From an uncultured Bacteroidales bacterium (GTDB taxonomy: Bacteria > Bacteroidota > Bacteroidia > Bacteroidales > UBA932): a stretch of DNA of 46,746 nt. Of the stretch, positions 24,108 through 30,459 are shown in pieces (position 1 is the first letter of the stretch; the number at the start of each line of letters is the position of its first letter). The stretch covers positions 1 through 46,746 of the forward strand of contig CAMHST010000016.1 of NCBI GenBank assembly GCA_946187865.1, in the 5' to 3' direction. The notes below the pieces were generated by a model. That model saw nothing but the letters and a program-made list of their open reading frames with translations. It was not told the DNA's origin and searched no databases. A program made the translations under genes and the position numbers.

Positions 24108-24773
24108 TTATTTATAGTAATTGAATAATTGTCTCTCAAGAGAAGATAATGAAACATGTTCTTGCGCCGCTTTGGCAACCATCCCTTTCCAGTAGTTCAA
24201 TAAGTCTTTTTGTTGTGCCGTCCTACCCTTTTGCATAATATGCTTAGAGAAAGTACTGCCATAGATTGGGAGCATGTCATCTGGGAGGTTGCGATGCATC
24301 CAAAACCTAACGTGCTTTGTAATAAAAGCTACTCCCATTCCCGTATAATGTATATCATGAAGGTCATTATGGAAAGCACCTACCGCTCCAGCTGCGAGAT
24401 TAATGGTAAGTGGGTCGATCGAGGTAAAAGCTCGGATTAATTCGATGAAAGGTTCATATACTTGCACAACTTCTGCCCAGTGGAAGTCTTGGTTCACATA
24501 GATACCCCTTCCTGTTCTTCCTCCCCATATCTGAATAAGGTGAAATATCCTCTCAAGAGAAGCCTCGTTTTCAGGATAATGGTCAATCAAATCGAATACT
24601 TCAGCTTCAAGTTGAGTCATGTTATTTATGTTGTTCAAGAAGTTTACATCAACAATACCTTTGTTGATAAGAAGTGAAAACATTGCTCTGGGGCTCGGAG
24701 GCAACTCATTGCCATCATTTCCTTGCAAAGGGACAAAGTTGTTAACATACTGAATGTTAGGAAAGACACACAT
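24108..24773 (-). CDS. OGG-fold-like protein 3 (short, diverged island paralogue)
   Basis: A 221-residue protein that keeps the two blocks shared with OGG-like proteins 1 and 2. These are IWGGRTGRG (about residues 88-96) and the helix-hairpin-helix-like IHYTGMGVAFITKHVRFW (about 141-158), followed by LPIYGS where the other two have PLIYD. The Asp after the HhH block is thus replaced by Gly, and Ala sits where the glycosylase lysine would be. It is probably a binding or regulatory member rather than an enzyme. It is the second gene of the WYL operon, starting 12 bases after the WYL-macrodomain stop. Similarity is visible by eye but weak; a profile search would settle it. Confidence 0.5.
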   Translation of the reverse strand: MCVFPNIQYVNNFVPLQGNDGNELPPSPRAMFSLLINKGIVDVNFLNNINNMTQLEAEVFDLIDHYPENEASLERIFHLIQIWGGRTGRGIYVNQDFHWAEVVQVYEPFIELIRAFTSIDPLTINLAAGAVGAFHNDLHDIHYTGMGVAFITKHVRFWMHRNLPDDMLPIYGSTFSKHIMQKGRTAQQKDLLNYWKGMVAKAAQEHVSLSSLERQLFNYYK

Positions 24774-24785
24774 AATAATTGATAT

Positions 24786-26735
24786 TTATTCTTCAAACAA
24801 TTCATAAAACGCCCGGAAGCGGCTCTGACTCCAGTCATTGCCGGGCAGGCCACGTTCAAGAATGGCAAACCTCACTTCTTTGAAACGACCAAGGAACTCA
24901 TCCTCCTCCAGGATGTCATAGAAGAGGCGGGCGACAATCTCGCTCTTGAGGCGAAATGCCCCGCAGCCGAATGCTCCGAGAACAATGGAATCGTGCCCGT
25001 TGACAAGTGCAATACGGTAGATAGTGCGGATCTTATCCTGCATGATTTCCAGCCCTTCCGGGGTGAATCCCCCGTCTGCCGAACGGTACTGCCCATCCCG
25101 AGCTGGATGGCCCTCCCTGTCCCGGAAGTTCAGTGCTGCAACAGAGATGACACTCACTTTGTAGGGCTCCTCCAATAAGCGGTAATTATCTGCCCCGTCC
25201 CGGAACACGGTCACCCCGGGCGAGTAGATACCGCCGAAGTGGTAATCCATCGGATAGGCCTTTCCCTTGAAAGGAACACCAACGGTCGCGGCCATGTTCT
25301 CCGTGTAATACTGATAGAGTGAACGGGAGAGCGTACTCAGCCGGCAGAGACTCTCCTCTTGGGCATTTGAGCCGCGGGGATACCAACCACAGGCGGTATA
25401 GCAGTCCGCAAGGTTTAGGACAGCAGGGTTATACCCTTCATCCAGCATCTGCTTGGCCACACAAAACGAATCGTCGTTGATTACTTTCGTTTCTGTACCG
25501 GCCGCATAACAGGGGCCGCTCTTGGAGAGCCAGAAGCGCTTCGAGTACACGATTGTTCCCTTCAGCATCGGGTCATCCTTTCCTGGAATGGCAACTATCT
25601 TCCCGTTGTCGGTCTTGTAGCCTCCTGCAGCGAAGATTTCATTATTGTTCTTATATACGTCCGCACGGACGGACTTGCTAGCGAACGACCCCTTGGCAGC
25701 CTTGATGGCAGCTGCTCGTGTGGCCCAAGTAGGAACATTGGTATTCATCATGATATTGGGAGTTTTTGATGTCCCAATATCGGAATATTTTTCCATTCCG
25801 CCATCCTCCTTTTGCCAAATGTCGGCATAACGGCCCTTCATCTTTTCTATTTCCCCGGCAAGGGTCACACGAAGGGACTCCGGCTCCAGTACCTCTATAT
25901 GATCTCCCCGGGAGAGCAGTTCCTGGATAAACTCCCAACTCTCCGTTCCCACATACAACTCAAAAATGGCATCATCATCACTGGTGATAATCTCTTTTTG
26001 GGAGATGTGCACGGGAGCCGAACGCCAGTAATCGCATTCCCGACCGAAGGCCTTTACCAGAACCCTCTGAGGTTTGCTCACGGTAATGCCGAAAGCGTCC
26101 TGGAAATACACTTCCCCATCGAAGTTCTTCGGCATGCGGAACCCCTTGTCCGTGACACGCACTCCCATGGTACGCTTGTCGAGGACGAAGGTCTTGAGCT
26201 CCCCGTCCTCTCGGGCCAGCAAGTACCAGCGGCGCTTGAAAAGCTTAAGGCAGTAGGGCGCGACAACACGGGGAGTCGGCTTCTTTTCTCCGAACTTCCT
26301 GTACATCAGCTCTACCTGCTTCCCCTCCTTCATTGCCCGGACAACCCTGTCCAGCCATTCCGGCCAGCGGATGGTAGGTTCCTCATATAGAATCCGGCTT
26401 CCCATCCCCTTCAACCGTTCCGCCATCTCATTAAGGGACAGCAAGGCAATGAGGTCCCCCTGACGGTTCGCAGCGTCTTTGCCTTCCAGGTAGGAGATGC
26501 GGTATTTCCCCTCCCTGCGGTCCTGGAGCACGATATCTATCCCGAAAATCTCTCGGATAGCATCAATATGGTTATGAAAGGTGCGCCTTGGAAGCGGCTC
26601 GCCTTCCACTGGGTTCAAGGGAGAGTCCTGCCAGGCCTCGTCTATCTGCTTGAACGTCATTCCCCCATACTGTTCCTCAGAGCAGCGGAGCTGGTTGATA
26701 AGCCATACGTAGCGTTTGAAATCGTTGTAGGCCAT
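24786..26735 (-). CDS. WYL regulator fused to PARG-like (TIGR02452) macrodomain
   Basis: A 649-residue two-part protein. Residues 1-110 form a winged-helix-type DNA-binding region. Residues 120-200 are the WYL ligand-binding domain (VELMYRKFG ... KRRWYLLARE), and 215-310 a WCX-like extension. After a linker at about 313-330, the C-terminal 320 residues match the TIGR02452/poly(ADP-ribose) glycohydrolase-like macrodomain family: NLADCYTACGW...AQEESLCRLS, GGIYSPGVTVFRD and NGHDSIVLGAFGCGAF. The PARG signature GGG-x6-8-QEE is half degenerate: QEE is intact but GGG has become CGW. The protein may sense ADP-ribose (or a related nucleotide) and regulate the island. It heads the leftward operon, and its own promoter carries a palindromic operator. 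Confidence 0.8.
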   Translation of the reverse strand: MAYNDFKRYVWLINQLRCSEEQYGGMTFKQIDEAWQDSPLNPVEGEPLPRRTFHNHIDAIREIFGIDIVLQDRREGKYRISYLEGKDAANRQGDLIALLSLNEMAERLKGMGSRILYEEPTIRWPEWLDRVVRAMKEGKQVELMYRKFGEKKPTPRVVAPYCLKLFKRRWYLLAREDGELKTFVLDKRTMGVRVTDKGFRMPKNFDGEVYFQDAFGITVSKPQRVLVKAFGRECDYWRSAPVHISQKEIITSDDDAIFELYVGTESWEFIQELLSRGDHIEVLEPESLRVTLAGEIEKMKGRYADIWQKEDGGMEKYSDIGTSKTPNIMMNTNVPTWATRAAAIKAAKGSFASKSVRADVYKNNNEIFAAGGYKTDNGKIVAIPGKDDPMLKGTIVYSKRFWLSKSGPCYAAGTETKVINDDSFCVAKQMLDEGYNPAVLNLADCYTACGWYPRGSNAQEESLCRLSTLSRSLYQYYTENMAATVGVPFKGKAYPMDYHFGGIYSPGVTVFRDGADNYRLLEEPYKVSVISVAALNFRDREGHPARDGQYRSADGGFTPEGLEIMQDKIRTIYRIALVNGHDSIVLGAFGCGAFRLKSEIVARLFYDILEEDEFLGRFKEVRFAILERGLPGNDWSQSRFRAFYELFEE

Positions 26736-26756
26736 AGTTTCAGTGTCTGTTCACCA

Positions 26757-26787
26757 CAAATATAACCATTTGCCGGGTTTTGGCAAA
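26757..26787 (-). promoter_or_regulatory. WYL gene promoter with overlapping palindromic operator (site 1)
   Basis: On the minus strand, TTTG (26784-26787) and TATATTTG (26757-26764) are separated by 19 bases. The palindrome TTTGCCGGGTTTTGGCAAA (26769-26787, plus strand) fills the spacer and covers the -33 element, an arrangement suited to autorepression by the WYL protein. The TATATTTG is 21 bases before the start codon. Confidence 0.65.
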
Positions 26788-26803
26788 AAAGCACCCGATT
26801 TTT

Positions 26804-26834
26804 TTTGCGGTCTGAGGATTAAATTATACATTTG
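26804..26834 (+). promoter_or_regulatory. Promoter of the cytosine-depleted gene
   Basis: TTTG at 26804-26807 and TACATTTG at 26827-26834 are spaced by 19 bases, a good match to the Bacteroidota -33/-7 consensus. Transcription would start near 26841, leaving a leader of about 90 bases that contains the inverted repeat at 26874-26895. Confidence 0.65.
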
Positions 26835-26873
26835 GCCCGAAAGATTTTTCCACATCATATATATAAATTAAAG

Positions 26874-26895
26874 TATGGGATAGGATTATCCCATA
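26874..26895. promoter_or_regulatory. Inverted repeat in the leader of the cytosine-depleted gene
   Basis: TATGGGATA, then GGAT, then TATCCCATA: a perfect 9-bp inverted repeat with a 4-base centre, 37 bases before the start codon at 26933. It could form an RNA hairpin in the leader or bind a dimeric protein. It is unrelated to the TTTGCC-N7-GGCAAA palindrome. Confidence 0.55.
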
Positions 26896-26932
26896 TTACC
26901 CGGATTGTGTAATACTTAAAAATTCGATTATT

Positions 26933-27625
26933 ATGAAAAAGATTGTTGTTTTGAAAGTTGAAGGTGTAATGGTTAAGGATGTAGTGAAGGATTATGTGAA
27001 GGGTGTGGTGAATAAGAAGTTTAATGAGAAGGTGGTGGAGATGGAGAGAAGGGAGGGTATTGATTTATATGAGAAGATGATGAAAAAGTGGGAGAAGGTG
27101 GGTAAGGAGTTGGAGGAAGAAGGAAATGAGGGGTTGAAGATGATGGTAGATATGGAGATAAGTAGGATTGAGGAGATTGTGAGGGTGAAAAGGAGTGAAC
27201 TGGTAGAGGAGAAGTGTAGGGTGAAGAGTGAGTTGGAGAAGGAGGTGATGGAGAGTGAGGAGGTGATGAAGAAGAAGGAGGTGTTTAGTGAGGATTTTGA
27301 GAATAAGAAGTTGAATAAAGGTATGAATAAGGTGGTAAAGATGTTGGATGGTATGAAGGGGGATAATTATAGGTTGGTGGTATGGAGTAAATATCCTGAG
27401 AGTAGGGTAAGGATGTTATTGTATAAGAATGGGGTGAGTGGTTTTGAGGTTGTGAGGGATGTGAATGAGATTAAAGGAAGGGAGGAAGGAGATAAGATAG
27501 TTGTTTTCAGTAATGATAGGGAGGATAAGGTTATGAAGGGGATGAAGGTGGTAGGTTTTGAAAGTAGGGTTGAGAGTGGTGAGGTGTTTTTGAATAGGTT
27601 GGGATTGTATAAGAAGGTAGCTTAA
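26933..27625 (+). CDS. Cytosine-depleted gene, Lys/Glu/Val-rich HAD-like protein
   Basis: A 230-residue protein whose 693-base coding strand holds only five cytosines (27200, 27395, 27396, 27508, 27621). There is a C-free run of 274 bases from 26926 to 27199. All residues that need C are avoided: no Thr, His or Gln, one Pro and one Ala; Ser is always AGT, Arg AGR, Leu TTR (one CTG). Bases outside the frame are normal. The outline KIVVLKVEGVMV, a coiled-coil-like middle (about 30-115), then YRLVVWSKYPESRVRMLLY and KIVVFSNDREDKVMKGMKVVGF resembles HAD-fold motifs I, II and IV. The motif I DxD is replaced by K-x-E, so activity is unlikely. The gene heads the rightward arm and is divergent from the WYL gene. 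Confidence 0.8.
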   Translation: MKKIVVLKVEGVMVKDVVKDYVKGVVNKKFNEKVVEMERREGIDLYEKMMKKWEKVGKELEEEGNEGLKMMVDMEISRIEEIVRVKRSELVEEKCRVKSELEKEVMESEEVMKKKEVFSEDFENKKLNKGMNKVVKMLDGMKGDNYRLVVWSKYPESRVRMLLYKNGVSGFEVVRDVNEIKGREEGDKIVVFSNDREDKVMKGMKVVGFESRVESGEVFLNRLGLYKKVA

Positions 27626-27650
27626 TCCATTATTTCATAAAGGTTTTTCA

Positions 27651-27670
27651 GCAAGTCCGCCCGGGCTTGC
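27651..27670 (+). terminator. Hairpin after the cytosine-depleted gene
   Basis: GCAAGTCC - GCCC - GGGCTTGC gives an 8-bp stem with one G-U pair, 26 bases after the stop. There is no following T-run, so it could be a terminator of the Bacteroidota type, a processing site or an attenuator before the next gene. The remaining 100 bases to 27770 hold no clear promoter. Confidence 0.35.
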
Positions 27671-27769
27671 CGGGGGTATTGTGTCCCTACGCGGGGAGAA
27701 AGTTATCAAACCCATACAACATACTGTACGCATATATAATAGAGTTATTCATTTTTAATCCGGTTCAAT

Positions 27770-28513
27770 ATGATTATCATCAAGTTTCACAAGTGTTCTT
27801 CTGAAAAGCTCCGTAATGATTACCCCGGCGCCGTGATCATCGATGTAACCTCCCATGCCAAGGATGAGTTCATCCGCCTCTCCCCCTTCTACCCTCACGG
27901 CGGTATCCCCGTGCCGTTCTCCCCTGGCTGGTCGGCCTCCTGTGTGGAAGCCGTATGGCAGGGCCTGAAGGATTATGAATCGGTCGGCATCGATACCGAT
28001 ATGTTCTCCAATACCTCGATGAAGAATATCAAGCGTACCACCCGCCGTTTCGGAGTCATGAAAGGGCACCGGAAGGGCGTGTCCGGCAAGGAAGAGCTGG
28101 GGTACATCCAGGCCCGCAAGCTCATCTACCTGCCCACCTACCGCTGGGTGCTGGAGAATAAGGTCCGTGGAGAGATTGAGAAACTGAGGCAGCTCTCAAG
28201 CAATCAGGTGGTTATTCTCCTGGATTACGCCACCAACCCCAACGTGGATGATGCTTCCTCTCCCCTTTCCCATGCGGCCCTCATCAAGGCCTTCATCGAG
28301 GGGACCTATCCTTCCTGCGAAAGCATCGGCAGCTCACGGGAAGAGCCCGCCGGGGAGCCCGGCGTTTCCTTCCGCGTTGGGCAGAGGGTAAGCCACCCGG
28401 TCTTCGGGGAGGGGGTCATCTCCTTCATGGAGGGTGAGCGGGCGCTTATCAACTTCGACAAGGAGGGTGAGAAGCTGATGGCCTTCCGGTACGCCAGGCT
28501 CTCCCTGGCCTAG
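27770..28513 (+). CDS. DUF6939-like protein with PcrA-type Tudor C-terminus
   Basis: A 247-residue cytosolic protein. Residues 1-150 match the family I recall as DUF6939, with the blocks AVIIDVTS (about 21-28), SPFYPHGGIPVP (about 38-49), SVEAVWQGLK and IYLPTYRWVLENKV. Its biochemical role is unknown. A Ser/Pro/Glu linker leads to a C-terminal module (about 200-247) containing VSHPVFGEGVI, which is nearly identical to CHPVFGEGVI in the Tudor-like tail of the UvrD/PcrA helicase in this same window. That tail in PcrA contacts RNA polymerase and nucleic acids. The fusion suggests targeting to transcription or DNA repair complexes (inference). It lies 144 bases after the cytosine-depleted gene and 32 bases before WG-repeat protein 2. 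Confidence 0.65.
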   Translation: MIIIKFHKCSSEKLRNDYPGAVIIDVTSHAKDEFIRLSPFYPHGGIPVPFSPGWSASCVEAVWQGLKDYESVGIDTDMFSNTSMKNIKRTTRRFGVMKGHRKGVSGKEELGYIQARKLIYLPTYRWVLENKVRGEIEKLRQLSSNQVVILLDYATNPNVDDASSPLSHAALIKAFIEGTYPSCESIGSSREEPAGEPGVSFRVGQRVSHPVFGEGVISFMEGERALINFDKEGEKLMAFRYARLSLA

Positions 28514-28545
28514 TTGAATGTCAAACCTTAATTAACTGTAAGAAT

Positions 28546-30459
28546 ATGAATAATCCAGAACGCTCAATTTTGGAAATCCGTAACGGAGGGAACAAGTACA
28601 TCCTCATCCGCAGGAGAATCGGGAAAGACATCTTGTGGGGATACATGGACGGTAGCGGCAGGGAGGTCATCCCCTGCCGCTACCGCAGCGCCGAGCCGTT
28701 CTCTGACGGGCTGGCATACGCGTGTGACGGCGCAAATGAGTATTTCATCGATGAGTCCGGTGAAATAGCCTTTGAGCTCGATGAGAGGTACGAATACGGC
28801 CAGTTCGAGAACGGCCGCTGCGAGATCCGCCCCTGGGGGGAGGAGCGGCACGGTTACGTGAACAAAAAGGGGGAACTCATTTCCCCCATCGTGGATGATG
28901 AGCCGTGCTTCCCAGAGGGGCTCCAGGTCCACGACTACTACATGGGCGATAGCCCCTGCGAGTGGGTCAATGAAAAAGGTGACGTGGTTATCGTGGCCCG
29001 GGACCTAGACTTCTACAACGGCTGGGATTTCCGCGACAGGCTCGCCTCCGCATCCCATACCAAATACGGCCGCTACGGATTCCTGGACCAGAGGGGGCAG
29101 GTGGTAATCCCCTTCATCTTCACGAATGTCTTGCCCTGGGCCAACGGGATGGCTCCCGTCTCGATCGACGGGAAATGGGGGTTCATCGACATGGACATGA
29201 ACCTTCTCATCCCTTGCGAGTACCATTACGGACTGCTCTCCCATCCGTATTTCGATGAGGACGGCATCTTGCTCGTGAGTAGGTCATTCAATAAAGATGA
29301 GGACACCGGGGAGCCCACTGACTTCCTTTATGGCGCCATTGACCGCTGCGGCCGAGAGATTGTTCCTGTCGATTACGACGGCATCGCCAAGATTGACGGG
29401 AAGATTGCCGTCCTTGTCAATCTGGAAGATGAGGACGGAAACTGGTACATGGGAGTCAAATGGTTCGACGTAGAGAAGCAGGAAGGGAACGGGTACGTGT
29501 ATCAGTTCGACTGCGAAGGTCTTTCCCTGAGGAAGGTTGCCACGCTCGAGGGCGGCCTTCTCCGTTGGGGCTTCCTGGATGCCGAAGGAGCAGAGGTGAT
29601 TCCGTGCACGTACGATGATGCCATGGTAAGGAACGGGCTCATCCGTGTCAGGAAAAATGGACTCTGGGCTTTTGTGAAGCCTTCTGGGGAGTTCCTTACG
29701 CCCTTCCTCTACCAGTCGGCGTTCTCCCCCGTGGCCGGGGGTATGTGCGCCGTCCAGCGCGAAGGCCTCTGGGGCTTCATAAACGAGGAGGGAGAGGAGA
29801 TGGTCCCCTGCAGGTACGATGCCGTCACCGATTTCGTTGAAGGCAGGAGCATGGTACTGCTGGAGGAGCGGTACGGGTTCATCGCTGCAGATGGGAGGGA
29901 GGTTACTCCGCTCATCTACGATATGGCACGTCCCTTCTCGGGCGGTCTCGCATGGGTCAGGAAAGGCGCCGGAGTGGGTAGTATCAACAAGGATGGAGAA
30001 GAAGTCATCCCATGCCGTTTCGACCGCGTAGGGAAAGGCTCGGAAGGTCTTGTCAGCGTATGTCTGACGAGTAAAAAGACTGAACACTACATGTTTTTGG
30101 ATTTGGATGGCAATACCGTCATCGACCTCGACGGTATGGACCTGGATGCCGTCTCCATCTTCTCGGAAGGACTCTGTGGCATCTGCAAGAACTTCGAATG
30201 GGGTTTCATCGACCGGAGTGGGAAGGTGGTGATACCCATGACATTCCATCAGCCTTACTTCAACCTGCAAGTTCAGTTCATCCACGGCCTCTGTCTCTTC
30301 CGTTCACCGGAAAACTGGGGCCTAGGCGCCATCAACACAAGAGGAGAGGTCGTCATCCCGGCCGCTTACCGGAGGATTGACTGGCAGGAGGATGGCCGAT
30401 GGGCCGCCCGGGTCGGAGAAGAAACGCATTATTATAACAACGACGGAGAAAGACTATGA
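28546..30459 (+). CDS. WG-repeat protein 2
   Basis: A 637-residue protein composed of about 15 WG repeats of the type WGFID-x-x-G-x-x-VIPC-x-YD ... F-x-EGL, without signal peptide or membrane segment. Its GC content is close to the host chromosome, unlike WG-repeat protein 1. Its stop overlaps the start of the AAA+ gene by four bases (ATGA), so translation is coupled and the two proteins are probably made in fixed ratio. A scaffold or recognition role with the ATPase is plausible from this arrangement; no catalytic motif is visible. Confidence 0.85.
   Translation: MNNPERSILEIRNGGNKYILIRRRIGKDILWGYMDGSGREVIPCRYRSAEPFSDGLAYACDGANEYFIDESGEIAFELDERYEYGQFENGRCEIRPWGEERHGYVNKKGELISPIVDDEPCFPEGLQVHDYYMGDSPCEWVNEKGDVVIVARDLDFYNGWDFRDRLASASHTKYGRYGFLDQRGQVVIPFIFTNVLPWANGMAPVSIDGKWGFIDMDMNLLIPCEYHYGLLSHPYFDEDGILLVSRSFNKDEDTGEPTDFLYGAIDRCGREIVPVDYDGIAKIDGKIAVLVNLEDEDGNWYMGVKWFDVEKQEGNGYVYQFDCEGLSLRKVATLEGGLLRWGFLDAEGAEVIPCTYDDAMVRNGLIRVRKNGLWAFVKPSGEFLTPFLYQSAFSPVAGGMCAVQREGLWGFINEEGEEMVPCRYDAVTDFVEGRSMVLLEERYGFIAADGREVTPLIYDMARPFSGGLAWVRKGAGVGSINKDGEEVIPCRFDRVGKGSEGLVSVCLTSKKTEHYMFLDLDGNTVIDLDGMDLDAVSIFSEGLCGICKNFEWGFIDRSGKVVIPMTFHQPYFNLQVQFIHGLCLFRSPENWGLGAINTRGEVVIPAAYRRIDWQEDGRWAARVGEETHYYNNDGERL

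Noticed and set aside
25811..25829. Third WYL operator inside the WYL-macrodomain gene
   Set aside because: Matches at 16 of 19 bases but lies in coding sequence without promoter elements; kept only as a remark.
26933..27625. Low-complexity noise or a purine-rich non-coding tract
   Set aside because: The stretch contains ample T, and a 230-codon frame without stops in A/G/T-only sequence is very unlikely by chance; the HAD-like outline also argues for a gene.
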